A DNA stretch of 58,236 nucleotides, taken from assembly GCA_964398865.1 (NCBI GenBank), contig CAYNOO010000006.1, forward strand, positions 1 through 58,236. Reading direction: 5' to 3'. The notes under the pieces were generated by a model. The model saw nothing but the letters and a program-made list of their open reading frames with translations, ran no database searches and had not been told where the DNA came from. The stretch is from Phycocordibacter sp964398865 (GTDB taxonomy: Bacteria; Patescibacteriota; Minisyncoccia; Phycocordibacterales; Phycocordibacteraceae). Shown piece after piece: positions 1-7,197 of the stretch (positions are counted from its first letter, which is position 1; every line of letters starts with the position of its first letter). The translations under genes were made by a program, and so were the position numbers.

Positions 1-327
1 GCTATCGTATTTACACCGCAAGATTCATCCTTGAAATATCAACTCGGTCTCCTCCAGCTCTCAGCGAAGCACTACCAGGATGCAGCAAATTCCTTCACGG
101 CCGCGCTTGCTATTACGCCAGACTTTGCCAATGCATCATTTTTCTTGGGACAAGCCGATGTATTTTTAGGCAAGAGCGATGAGGCGATGGTGCTTTTCAA
201 AGCGCTCAAAGAGAAGAATCCTGATAACGCGACATTGACTGGTGTGATAGATGCTCTTGAAAAAGGTCAGAACCCATTCATTAACGGTACTGTGGCTCCT
301 GCCGATGAAACTCCAGCCGGTGTCTAA
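1..327 (+). CDS. TPR-repeat protein, C-terminal part (cut by window edge)
   Basis: The reading frame is open from base 1, so this is the tail of a longer gene whose start lies upstream. The visible ~108 residues hold about two tetratricopeptide repeats, seen as A-x-x-x-F-x-x-A-L and A-x-F-x-x-G-x-A spacing with helix-turn-helix pairs (DAANSFTAALAITPDFANAS). TPRs are protein-interaction scaffolds. The tail ends in a low-complexity Pro/Ala/Glu stretch. murJ follows 22 bp downstream on the same strand, so this may be part of an envelope-biogenesis gene set. Whether membrane segments precede the TPRs cannot be seen here. Confidence 0.8.
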   Translation, partial: AIVFTPQDSSLKYQLGLLQLSAKHYQDAANSFTAALAITPDFANASFFLGQADVFLGKSDEAMVLFKALKEKNPDNATLTGVIDALEKGQNPFINGTVAPADETPAGV

Positions 328-349
328 GTCAGGGGTAGGGAAGTAACGT

Positions 350-1996
350 ATGGTTCGTGCTGTACTCGGGGCAATGACCCGACCAATTAGAGGCTTGCAT
401 GAGGCGGCGTATGTATTGGCAGGATTTTCTGTTCTATCTCAAGTATTAGCTCTCGTTCGCGATAGAACGTTTGCGCACCTTTTCGGTGCAGGTCCAGTAC
501 TCGACGCATATTTTGCGGCTTTCAGGATTCCTGACCTTATATTTGCATTTCTTACTTTGTTCGTCTCTTCGTTCGCTTTAGTGCCACTTCTCTCGGGCAG
601 GGATAAGGAGGCTCAGGGAGTAATTGTCGGTAACGTGCTCTTTGCATTCGGCGTGAGCGCAATCGTGGTGTGCGGAGTTTTGTTCTTTGCGATGCCGTTC
701 ATAGTGCCGCTTCTTTTCCCTGGTTTTTCGCCGGCAGTCCTCTCCGACACGATTCTACTCTCGCGCATCATGCTGGTTCAGCCGGTCTTGTTAGGGCTTT
801 CTTCTATCGCCACGTCCGTGATTCAGGTGTTGCGCCAATTCATTATATTTGCGCTTGCGCCAATTCTTTACAACGTCGGTATCATTGCGGGTGCAGTGTT
901 CTTGTATCCACTATTTGGCATTACGGGTCTTGCGTGGGGTGTTGTGCTTGGCGCATTGTTGCACGTGTCAGCACAAGTGATTCCTATACTGGGTCACGCT
1001 CGCCATATTGTACGTCCTTCCTTCCAGTCCTTGCGGGCCTCCATTGTCGAAGTTGCACTCCCATCTATGCCACGTGCGCTCGCACTCTCTGCCCAACAGG
1101 TACTCCTTCTCGTGTTTGCCTCGATTGCATCATTGACTGCAGCGGGAACGGTATCAGTGCTCGCATTTGCATTTAACTTACAATCCGTTCCGCTTACTAT
1201 CGTTGGTGTATCCTATGCCGCTGCGATATTTCCTGCGCTCTCAGCTTTGATAGCAAAAGGTGAGCGAGAGCTCTTCATGCGTGAAGTGTGGGCGAGCGTC
1301 AGGCATATCGTATTTTGGACGTTTCCTGCCATTACATTTATTATCGTGCTTCGCGCACACATTGTGCGCGTCATTCTTGGCACTGGCGCATTCTCATGGG
1401 ATGACACACGTCTCACTGCAGCTGTGCTCGCATGCTTCGCCGTCTCTCTCATAGCGCAATCAGTCATACTCATTTTTTCCAGGAGCTACTATGCTGCGCA
1501 TTCGACCTTTGTTCCAATCCTCGTGAACGTAGGGGGTGCGATTGTGGCAGGTTTAGGGGCATATGCTGCTGTGGCGTGGATAGGCTCTACGGAGATGCCG
1601 CGGTTTTTCATAGAGTCGTTGTTTAGAGTCGCGGACGTGCCGGGAACAGCGATTCTTATGATTCCGATTGTTTACTCTTTTGCGATGATCGGTATCGCCG
1701 TGCTCTTCGGTTACCTCTTTGCGCGGCGTTTCGGTTTTGAGGGTGCGGTGTTGGAGACTTTGGGGTCATCTTTCGCAGCGTCAGTCATTGCCGCAGCAGG
1801 AGCCTATGAGGTGTTACAGGTTTCAGCTCCGCTATTGCCCACGACTACATTCTTCGGTATCTTCACTCAAGCCCTTAGTGCCGGCATCGTGGGCGGCATT
1901 CTGTGGCTCGCTGTCCTTTTTGCTCTGAAGAGTCAAGAATTGAAAGAGATTCAGACTTCAGTCGTTCACGCCTTCAAGAAAGGATTGAAGGTGTGA
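350..1996 (+). CDS. murJ: Lipid II flippase MurJ (MviN)
   Basis: A 548-aa polytopic membrane protein of the MATE-like MurJ/MviN family, expected to flip undecaprenyl-linked peptidoglycan precursor across the cytoplasmic membrane. Family features visible: the N-terminal S-x-x-x-x-x-L-x-R-D-R-x-F-A-x-x-F-G-A-G segment around residues 28-48 (VRDRTFAHLFGAG), the following AYFAAFRIPD, and about 14 hydrophobic segments. Length matches the family. The start is the ATG at 350, with a purine-rich stretch (ggggtaggga) shortly before it; an ATG at 374 is a possible alternative. Its presence implies the cell makes its own peptidoglycan. Confidence 0.93.
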   Translation: MVRAVLGAMTRPIRGLHEAAYVLAGFSVLSQVLALVRDRTFAHLFGAGPVLDAYFAAFRIPDLIFAFLTLFVSSFALVPLLSGRDKEAQGVIVGNVLFAFGVSAIVVCGVLFFAMPFIVPLLFPGFSPAVLSDTILLSRIMLVQPVLLGLSSIATSVIQVLRQFIIFALAPILYNVGIIAGAVFLYPLFGITGLAWGVVLGALLHVSAQVIPILGHARHIVRPSFQSLRASIVEVALPSMPRALALSAQQVLLLVFASIASLTAAGTVSVLAFAFNLQSVPLTIVGVSYAAAIFPALSALIAKGERELFMREVWASVRHIVFWTFPAITFIIVLRAHIVRVILGTGAFSWDDTRLTAAVLACFAVSLIAQSVILIFSRSYYAAHSTFVPILVNVGGAIVAGLGAYAAVAWIGSTEMPRFFIESLFRVADVPGTAILMIPIVYSFAMIGIAVLFGYLFARRFGFEGAVLETLGSSFAASVIAAAGAYEVLQVSAPLLPTTTFFGIFTQALSAGIVGGILWLAVLFALKSQELKEIQTSVVHAFKKGLKV

Positions 1997-2053
1997 TTTC
2001 TTTCTCCGTATCCGGGTTTGGCGGAATGCCATATCGAAAAATTATTTTTATAT

Positions 2054-3868
2054 ATGAATCACATTAGAAATTTCAGCATTATCGCGCACATAGATCATGG
2101 CAAGAGCACTCTTGCTGACCGCATGCTTGAGGTAACTAATACCGTGCCTGCGCGCAAGATGCGCGAACAAGTGCTGGATGCCATGGACTTGGAGCGGGAG
2201 CGCGGCATCACTATCAAGATGCAGCCTGTCCGAATGAACTACGCGCTACAGTCGACGAACTACGTTCTCAACCTTATAGACACCCCGGGGCACATAGATT
2301 TTGCGTATGAGGTATCGCGGGCGCTCACTGCCGTTGAAGGTGTTGTTTTGCTCGTTGATGCAACCCAAGGCGTTCAGGCACAAACACTTGCAACCTTAGC
2401 AATGGCGCGGGATGCAGGCTGCGTCATCATTCCTGTGCTCTCGAAGATTGATATGCCGGCAGCGCGCGTTCCGGAGGTTCGCGCTGCGCTTGCGCGCTTA
2501 CTTGATGTGGATGAGGGTGAGGTGTTGTCGGTGTCTGGGAAAACGGGGGAGGGAGTAGCGGAGTTACTTGCGGCTATCGTCGAGCGCGTCCCGTCGCCCA
2601 CGACAACGTATCAGGCAACCGGTCAGGGTGGACGTGCACTCGTCTTTGATTTTTCATATTCGGAGCATAGAGGAGTTGTAGCGTATGTGCGCGTAACCGA
2701 TGGAGAGGTGCGCGCTAAAGAGACGATTTCTTTCATGGCAGTGGGGAAGAAGATGACTGCTCTTGAGACAGGGTGGCTCGTGCCGAGTGAATTCCCCACG
2801 CCGTCTCTTTCTGCGGGCGATATCGGGTATGTGGTGACGGGAATCAAAGAGCCAGGAGTTGCGCTTGTGGGTGACACCATTAAGGCAGGGAACTCGAACT
2901 TGCCCGCCTATGAGGGCTACAGCACCCCTAAGGCGGTGGTATGGGCATCTTTGTATCCTGACAGCCAAGATGGCTTTACGCTCTTAAAGCAAGCTCTCAT
3001 GCGCCTCAAGCTATCGGACGCAGCTCTGTCGTTTGAAGAAGACGGCTCCTCCATTCTCGGTAAAGGCTTTCGGTGCGGTTTCCTTGGTATGCTCCACATG
3101 GAAATAGTGACGGAGCGCCTGACGCGCGAATTCTCTATCACGCCGATCATCACGACACCTTCTATCATGTACGAGGTTACTGATACGAAAGGCAAAACAG
3201 AGCAGATTTATACCCCTACGCAATTTCCACCGCATGGCATGATTGCTTCAGTTCGGGAGCAGTGGGTAAACATCTCCATCATCACTCCGCCGAAGTTCCT
3301 GTCGCCCATGACCCAGCTTCTGTATGAATATGAAGCGACGATACATTCCGCTGATCTTTTTGGTTTATCAGGATATGGCGATGACCGGCTATTTATAAAG
3401 GCGGAGATGCCGCTCCGTGAGCTTATGCGTGGTTTTTTTGACCGTCTGAAAAGTGTATCTTCTGGCTTTGCGTCGCTCTCCTATGAATTCGGTGATTTCC
3501 GTCCCGCAACCGTCATACGACTTGATATTCTTGTGGCAGAGGAATTAGTGCCAGCATTCTCGCGTATCGTATCTGCGCGTCGAGTGGAAGAAGAAGCGCG
3601 TGCGGTTGTAGAAAAACTCGCGAACACACTGCCACGTCAGCAGTTCGTGTTGAAGATCCAGGCGCAAGCAGGGGGGCGCATTATCGCTTCGCGTTCGCTC
3701 TCAGCAATGCGCAAGGATGTAACCAGTGGATTGTATGGAGGCGACGTGTCCCGAAAAAAGAAAGTTCTTGAAAAGCAAAAGAAGGGAAAAGAACGCCGCG
3801 GAGGTCATGCCAAAGTGCAGATACCTCAAGAGGTATTCTTGAAAATGGTGAAGCCGGACAATAACTAG
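2054..3868 (+). CDS. lepA: Elongation factor 4 (LepA), ribosomal back-translocase GTPase
   Basis: Translational GTPase LepA/EF4, which binds the ribosome and affects translocation and stalled elongation. The G1 P-loop is AHIDHGKST, G3 is DTPGH, and the family-specific C-terminal domain ends with RKDVTSGLYGGDVSRKKK and IPQEVFLKMVK. The start is placed at the ATG at 2054 because MNHIRNFSIIAHIDHGKST matches the usual LepA N-terminus; a TTG at 2018 would add 12 untypical residues. One oddity: the G4 motif, normally NKxD, reads LSKID, so the guanine-contacting Asn is Ser. No Shine-Dalgarno sequence is visible before the ATG. Confidence 0.95.
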   Translation: MNHIRNFSIIAHIDHGKSTLADRMLEVTNTVPARKMREQVLDAMDLERERGITIKMQPVRMNYALQSTNYVLNLIDTPGHIDFAYEVSRALTAVEGVVLLVDATQGVQAQTLATLAMARDAGCVIIPVLSKIDMPAARVPEVRAALARLLDVDEGEVLSVSGKTGEGVAELLAAIVERVPSPTTTYQATGQGGRALVFDFSYSEHRGVVAYVRVTDGEVRAKETISFMAVGKKMTALETGWLVPSEFPTPSLSAGDIGYVVTGIKEPGVALVGDTIKAGNSNLPAYEGYSTPKAVVWASLYPDSQDGFTLLKQALMRLKLSDAALSFEEDGSSILGKGFRCGFLGMLHMEIVTERLTREFSITPIITTPSIMYEVTDTKGKTEQIYTPTQFPPHGMIASVREQWVNISIITPPKFLSPMTQLLYEYEATIHSADLFGLSGYGDDRLFIKAEMPLRELMRGFFDRLKSVSSGFASLSYEFGDFRPATVIRLDILVAEELVPAFSRIVSARRVEEEARAVVEKLANTLPRQQFVLKIQAQAGGRIIASRSLSAMRKDVTSGLYGGDVSRKKKVLEKQKKGKERRGGHAKVQIPQEVFLKMVKPDNN

Positions 3869-3871
3869 GGA

Positions 3872-3979
3872 CTAATTAAAGACTGGGAAGTAGAGTAGAA
3901 TCATACTGACGATAACCAAGACCGCCACTACACTCCACACTATCTGAACCTTTCCTTTGTGTTTTTTATCGAACAGCAT
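3872..3979 (-). CDS. 35-aa single-pass membrane microprotein
   Basis: A short ORF in the lepA-divIC gap, opposite strand. It has a basic N-terminus (MLFDKKHKGKVQIVW) followed by one hydrophobic helix (VVAVLVIVSMILLYFPVF) and stops after Asn35. Support comes from a perfect TATAAT -10 box 6 nt before the ATG, the same geometry as many bona fide genes here. Topology is likely a cytoplasmic Lys-rich stub with one membrane helix. The function is unknown and I do not recognise a named family. It would be missed by a gene caller with a 60-aa limit. Confidence 0.6.
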   Translation of the reverse strand: MLFDKKHKGKVQIVWSVVAVLVIVSMILLYFPVFN

Positions 3980-3985
3980 GGGGGC

Positions 3986-3991
3986 ATTATA
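3986..3991 (-). promoter_or_regulatory. -10 box (TATAAT) of the 35-aa membrane microprotein
   Basis: Reverse strand reads TATAAT, 6 nt upstream of the ATG. Transcription would start at or next to the start codon, giving a leaderless mRNA. Confidence 0.55.
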
Positions 3992-3998
3992 CAATGCA

Positions 3999-4072
3999 AG
4001 AGCTTCCAGGTGCCAGCTGTCAGGTTTTAGCGTTAAGCCAAAAGCCAATAGCTGGCAGCTGGCAGTTTCTTA
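3999..4072. repeat. Intergenic repeat, CAGCTGGCAG family (copy A)
   Basis: A degenerate palindromic stretch: AGGTGCCAGCTGTCAGGTTT ... AGCTGGCAGCTGGCAG. It matches the reverse complement of the second half of the repeat at 21460-21534 (CTAAAACCTGGCAGC TGGC) and is related to 22514-22560. It fills the divIC upstream region, and an in-frame ATG at 3994 would translate it, which argues for the later start of divIC. Confidence 0.6.
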
Positions 4073-4074
4073 CC

Positions 4075-4449
4075 ATGACTCCTAATCAATGGAAACGGCT
4101 TTTTACTCGTATCGTGCTCTGGGCAGGGTTTGCTTTAGGGAGCGTGCTTCTGGTATTGCTTGCGTTCGCGACCTGGCACATCTATGTCAAAGAGCGCGAA
4201 GCGAGCGCTGAGCATATGAATGAAGTTCGCGTACTTTCCGATCTTTCAAATCGGAAAACTACCCTCGATGAGGATTTGAAAAAGTTAGATACATCTCGTG
4301 GAATCGAAGAGGAGGTGCGAAAACGTTTTCCAGTCGCAAAGCCCGGAGAAGAGGAAATCATGCTCGTTGCTGCTACAGACCCTGCTTCGGCTACGAGTAC
4401 CCGAAAAAACGCATTTTGGAATGACCTTTTCGACTGGTGGCCGTGGTGA
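4075..4449 (+). CDS. Septum formation initiator-like protein (DivIC/FtsB/FtsL type)
   Basis: A 124-aa bitopic membrane protein: short basic cytoplasmic N-terminus, one membrane helix (about residues 13-35, IVLWAGFALGSVLLVLLAF), then a coiled-coil-prone charged stretch (EASAEHMNEVRVLSDL ... LDEDLKKLD). A conserved-looking C-terminal motif follows (GIEEEVRKRFPVAKPGEEE), which is typical of the DivIC/FtsB family: short coil, then R-x-x-F-x-x-x-x-x-x-E. The role would be in the FtsQLB-like divisome subcomplex. The start at 4075 is preferred; the ATG at 3994 would translate a repeat. It ends in the odd Trp-rich tail FDWWPW. Confidence 0.75.
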   Translation: MTPNQWKRLFTRIVLWAGFALGSVLLVLLAFATWHIYVKEREASAEHMNEVRVLSDLSNRKTTLDEDLKKLDTSRGIEEEVRKRFPVAKPGEEEIMLVAATDPASATSTRKNAFWNDLFDWWPW

Positions 4450-4492
4450 TAGAGCCTTTTTAGCCTACATCCTGTAGAATAGGCAAGAATTT

Positions 4493-4563
4493 GCGGGATT
4501 AGTTTAGTGGCAGAACGGGTGCTTCCCAAGCATCGGGCGGGAGTTCGATTCTCCCATCCCGCA
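4493..4563 (+). tRNA. tRNA-Gly (anticodon CCC)
   Basis: A full cloverleaf can be drawn: acceptor GCGGGAT/ATCCCGC with discriminator A, anticodon loop TTCCCAA giving CCC, and T-loop TTCGATT. CCA is not encoded. Its 3' tail is copied twice downstream, once inverted (4601-4630) and once as a partial direct copy (4773-4782). Confidence 0.95.
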
Positions 4564-4630
4564 CAAAAATACTGAGCCGGACGTGGATACGTCTGGCGAT
4601 TATATTTTGTAGCGGGATGGGAGAATCGAA
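4544..4630. repeat. Inverted copy of the tRNA-Gly 3' end (long hairpin)
   Basis: The tRNA tail TTCGATTCTCCCATCCCGC plus the following ACAAAAATA is mirrored at 4601-4630 as TATATTTTGTAGCGGGATGG followed by GAGAATCGAA. The arms are ~28 nt, of which 19 are perfect, around a ~30-nt loop. In RNA this would compete with the T-arm and acceptor of the tRNA. Confidence 0.8.
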
Positions 4631-4756
4631 ACGCGGAGACCGCAAAGCCGATTCTGAAGCGAAGCGGAAGAGTCGAAGGTCGAGCCCGGGGAGGCGATTA
4701 GAAAATCGTGCCGAGAGGTTTTACGCTTAGTGAATGCGAGCTTGGGCGAAGCATGA

Positions 4757-4782
4757 GCTTAGCGACTTGACCTCGATTCTCC
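4757..4782 (+). repeat. Direct partial copy of the tRNA-Gly T-loop with shared upstream motif
   Basis: GCTTAGCGACTTGACC is followed by TCGATTCTCC, which repeats the tRNA-Gly T-loop/T-stem 228 bp further on. The leading motif is shared with copies behind other tRNAs in this window. Confidence 0.6.
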
Positions 4783-4830
4783 ACTTCTGTACGAAATGCT
4801 ATACTATCCAGACTTAAAAATAGAAAAATT

Positions 4831-5088
4831 ATGGATCAGCCAACACAGCAAAAGACAGTCGCTATATATTCCACACCTACGTGCCATTTCTGTCAGATGA
4901 CGAAAGAATTCTTCGCAGAGAAGGGTATTGAGTATACGAATTACGATGTATCGAAAGACCTTGAGAAGCGTCAAGAAATGTTCAACATAACGAGCCAGAT
5001 GGGCGTGCCCGTCACCGTGATAGGGGACGACGTCGTCATCGGTTTTGATAAAGAGAAACTTTCAGAACTTCTCAACATCACCGAGTAA
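4831..5088 (+). CDS. Glutaredoxin (NrdH/Grx-like thiol-disulfide oxidoreductase)
   Basis: An 85-aa thioredoxin-fold protein. Visible motifs are the active site C-H-F-C at residues 18-21 (STPTCHFCQMTK), the cis-Pro segment TSQMGVPVTVIGD, and the C-terminal GFDKEKLSELL helix; together these are diagnostic of glutaredoxin. It would pass electrons to target disulfides; a class II ribonucleotide reductase (51960-54284) and a thioredoxin reductase (21587-22510) lie elsewhere in the window and are plausible partners, but this is inference. A TATACT box lies 25 nt before the ATG, and a strong terminator follows directly. Confidence 0.9.
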   Translation: MDQPTQQKTVAIYSTPTCHFCQMTKEFFAEKGIEYTNYDVSKDLEKRQEMFNITSQMGVPVTVIGDDVVIGFDKEKLSELLNITE

Positions 5089-5090
5089 TT

Positions 5091-5169
5091 AAAAACCCGC
5101 CCCCAAGGGGACTGCGATTTTCTAAGTGCTGCGCACTAACAAAATCGGGAGCATTCGGCGGGTTTTTTC
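5091..5169 (+). terminator. Nested-hairpin terminator after glutaredoxin
   Basis: The outer stem AAAACCCGCC/GGCGGGTTTTTT encloses a second hairpin, CGATTTTCTAAGTGC TGC GCACTAACAAAATCG. On the reverse strand this inner part reads TTAGTGCGCAGCACTTAG, reminiscent of the motif before tRNA-tail copies elsewhere in the window. Confidence 0.8.
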
Positions 5170-5174
5170 ATAGG

Positions 5175-5246
5175 TGCCCTCAGCCAGAATCGAACTGACA
5201 TCCTCTCCTTAGGACGGAGTAGCTCTATCCATTGAGCTATGAGGGC
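5175..5246 (-). tRNA. tRNA-Arg (anticodon CCT)
   Basis: The reverse strand folds into a cloverleaf: acceptor GCCCTCA/TGAGGGC with discriminator A, anticodon loop GTCCTAA giving CCT, T-loop TTCGATT. No CCA is encoded. No tail copy was found nearby. Confidence 0.93.
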
Positions 5247-5297
5247 AAGGTCTGATTAGTGTGTGGACTAGTCTAGCACGGTGCTATACTTTTTTGC

Positions 5298-5591
5298 ATG
5301 GACGAACAAAAATTGACTGAGATGTACGAGCTTACGAAGGAGAACAATAAGATACTGAAAGCTATGCGCCGTGACGCTTTCATTGGCGGCATCCTGAAAG
5401 CGATTATGTGGTTTATCTTCCTTGTTGTCATACCCTATCTCACCTGGCTTTACATCCAGCCGTATGTTCAAGGAGTGCTTGATACATATCAGAAAGTTCA
5501 GGATACGACGACTGCCGTCAGCAACACTACAACCATGGATTTCTCAAAAGTGCAGGAATTTTTTGAGCAATTCGGTACCAAGCCGAAATAA
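5298..5591 (+). CDS. Small single-pass membrane protein, unknown function
   Basis: 97 aa. A charged N-terminal helix (EQKLTEMYELTKENNKILKAM) leads into one membrane helix (GILKAIMWFIFLVVIPYLTW) and a polar C-terminal tail predicted outside the cytoplasm. I do not recognise a named family, though small proteins of this layout are common in Parcubacteria. The gene is convincing because TATACT lies at 5285-5290, 7 nt before the ATG, matching the leaderless promoter pattern of the window. It sits between tRNA-Arg and tRNA-Phe, both on the opposite strand. Confidence 0.7.
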   Translation: MDEQKLTEMYELTKENNKILKAMRRDAFIGGILKAIMWFIFLVVIPYLTWLYIQPYVQGVLDTYQKVQDTTTAVSNTTTMDFSKVQEFFEQFGTKPK

Positions 5592-5603
5592 AAAACGGAC
5601 TTA

Positions 5604-5640
5604 GTGTTTACACTGAGCGAGTCTTCGAGTCGAAGTGTGC
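5604..5640. repeat. 37-nt REP-like repeat, copy 1 (tRNA-Phe tail copy)
   Basis: Identical over 37 nt to 13868-13904: GTGTTTACACTGAGCGAGTC then TTCGAGTCGAAGTGTGC. It is an imperfect palindrome (CACT...AGTG ends) of the CACTGAGCGA/TCGAAGTG type seen in many bacterial genomes. Here it abuts the duplicated tRNA-Phe 3' end; at 13868 it abuts the real tRNA-Val 3' end. Confidence 0.85.
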
Positions 5641-5674
5641 CGAGACCCGGGGGCTCGGTCACGAATCGCTAACC
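5637..5674 (-). repeat. Direct copy of the tRNA-Phe 3' end with shared upstream motif
   Basis: On the reverse strand GGTTAGCGATTCGTGACC runs into GAGCCCCCGGGTCTCGGCAC, a near-complete copy (two extra C) of the tRNA-Phe tail, 227 bp downstream of the original T-loop. The 5675-5866 stretch between the copies holds hairpins (TGTTTGT/ACAAACA, GACGCTGCGTC) but no credible ORF. Confidence 0.75.
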
Positions 5675-5866
5675 GTTTTATTCAGCAGCCTCATAAAACG
5701 CTAAGCGTTCTCGACCCCTAAAGGACTGCTGTTTGTGTATCAATCGCCAAGCTCTTGAACAAACAGGGAGCCCGTCTCGTCTTGGAATAAAGCAGTCGAC
5801 GCAGCGTCGCACCGTCGGGGGTAAGCGTCTTTTCTCGTCATAAGACTCTACAAGATTCTGAATGGG

Positions 5867-5939
5867 TGCCGAGACCCGGGCTCGAACCGGGGACCTATTC
5901 CTCTTCAGGGAAGCGCTCTACCAACTGAGCTATCTCGGC
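5867..5939 (-). tRNA. tRNA-Phe (anticodon GAA)
   Basis: The reverse strand gives acceptor GCCGAGA/TCTCGGC with discriminator A, anticodon loop CTGAAGA giving GAA, and T-loop TTCGAGC. 73 nt, no encoded CCA. Confidence 0.95.
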
Positions 5940-6066
5940 CCGGTGTTTTTCCTACACTGGCGTCGAGAGACTTTACCATATTCACACTTTCTTTTCACCC
6001 TAGAGTGACAGGTTTCTTTGTCTCAAGATACTTGTTATTATTGAACAATAGAAATAATTTTTTTGT

Positions 6067-6669
6067 ATGGACTTTAAGGATGTTCCAAAACACTACGCTT
6101 CCCGTTCGCACGAAAAGATGCAGGAAGTCTTGATGAAGCCTGATGCTCCAGGACCTGCCATTCATTACTACATGATTCGCGGGGGCAAAGACCAGCGGAA
6201 CGTCACGGTGTGGGAACCAGGTCTCGTGGGGGGCGAATATATAAAAACCTACGGGCATTACCACGTGGGTGATCTTGATGAGAACTATTGGATAATTCTC
6301 GGTGAAGGAATCGCGCTTCTGCAGAAACGTGCCGTTGACGCGTCCGGAAACCCGCAAGCGGATGTCATTGAAGAGTTCCGTGCGATTAGAGTGGGGGCGG
6401 GAGACAGTGTATATATGCCGAAAGATTTTGGACACCTCGTAGTGAATACAGGGAATACTTATTTTGTAACGGCTGATGATAGTCCTGTTGATTTTGAGGA
6501 GCGTGATCCCGTTTCCTTGCCGGGGCACGCTGACTACAAGCCGGTACAACAAATGCAAGGATTCGCTTATTACGTGATCGAGAAAGATGGCAAGCCGGCA
6601 CTTGTGAGGAATCCTAAATATAAAGAGATTCAGAAAGAGGACTTGGGCGGGTTGCCTGTTGTTGAATAA
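6067..6669 (+). CDS. pgiA: Cupin-type glucose-6-phosphate isomerase (archaeal-type PGI)
   Basis: 200 aa, matching the metal-dependent cupin phosphoglucose isomerase family (GPI), which interconverts glucose-6-phosphate and fructose-6-phosphate and is unrelated to the usual bacterial SIS-domain enzyme. The signature T-x-G-H-Y-H followed by E is present (TYGHYHVGDLDENYW, residues ~63-77), giving two metal-ligand His and the Glu; a third ligand His lies in MPKDFGHLV. The second cupin motif is GAGDSVYMPKDFGHLVVN. This type is best known from Archaea and a few bacteria, so past lateral transfer is likely. An intrinsic terminator follows immediately. Confidence 0.85.
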   Translation: MDFKDVPKHYASRSHEKMQEVLMKPDAPGPAIHYYMIRGGKDQRNVTVWEPGLVGGEYIKTYGHYHVGDLDENYWIILGEGIALLQKRAVDASGNPQADVIEEFRAIRVGAGDSVYMPKDFGHLVVNTGNTYFVTADDSPVDFEERDPVSLPGHADYKPVQQMQGFAYYVIEKDGKPALVRNPKYKEIQKEDLGGLPVVE

Positions 6670-6670
6670 C

Positions 6671-6706
6671 AAAAAACCGCCCTTAAGGGTAAGGGCGGTT
6701 TTTTTA
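6671..6706. terminator. Bidirectional terminator between pgiA and hsp20
   Basis: AAAAAACCGCCCTTA AGGG TAAGGGCGGTTTTTTT: perfect stem with A-run and T-run, serving the converging genes. Confidence 0.9.
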
Positions 6707-6707
6707 T

Positions 6708-7184
6708 TTATCCTTTGACTTTCAGTTTTGTCTGACGGTTCTTGTTTATCTTCGGTAATTTGAGAGTGAGAAGCCCATGCTTTTCGCTCGCTTCAGCGGC
6801 ATCGACGTCAATTTCTGCAGGAAGGACGACAGTACGGGCGAATGCGCCCCAATAGAGCTCACGGTAAACATACCCGTCTTCACTTACTTCTTTCTGGTCT
6901 ACGCGTTTGCCTTGTATGGTCACCATGTCGCGGGTTATGGCGATGTCCAAATCTTCAGGGCGAACTCCTGCAACGAGCGCGCGAATGAGTATGTCTGAAT
7001 CATTCTGGTACACGTCTACGGTCAGCTGTGCTGCGCCTGGCTCTTCGTGCGGAGGGGTGCCTATCGAGGTTATTTCCTCATCGTAAGATGGTGTTCGTGT
7101 ATCCGGTTTCTCTTCAAATGTATCAAAATCATTATCAAAATTCGCGCCGGTGAGTCTATCAAAGAACGAAGGTTTTTTTGCCAT
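6708..7184 (-). CDS. Small heat-shock protein, Hsp20/alpha-crystallin family
   Basis: 158 aa. The alpha-crystallin domain covers about residues 50-150: LTVDVYQNDSDILIRALVAG opens it, and the conserved G-x-L-T-L-K-L-P motif (HGLLTLKLPKI) near the C-terminus closes the fold. The N-terminal ~50 residues are acidic and disordered (DNDFDTFEEKPDTR), as usual for these oligomeric, ATP-independent holdases that bind unfolding proteins. The C-terminal I-x-I/V tail motif is absent; the protein ends KLKVKG. prsW lies 13 bp upstream on the same strand and may be co-transcribed. Confidence 0.9.
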   Translation of the reverse strand: MAKKPSFFDRLTGANFDNDFDTFEEKPDTRTPSYDEEITSIGTPPHEEPGAAQLTVDVYQNDSDILIRALVAGVRPEDLDIAITRDMVTIQGKRVDQKEVSEDGYVYRELYWGAFARTVVLPAEIDVDAAEASEKHGLLTLKLPKINKNRQTKLKVKG

Positions 7185-7197
7185 ACTGCTAGAGTGA

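Noticed and set aside
5995..6672. 225-aa reverse-strand ORF opposite the phosphoglucose isomerase
   Set aside because: The + strand frame has a complete cupin PGI with metal motif; the antisense frame has no family pattern and is a shadow.
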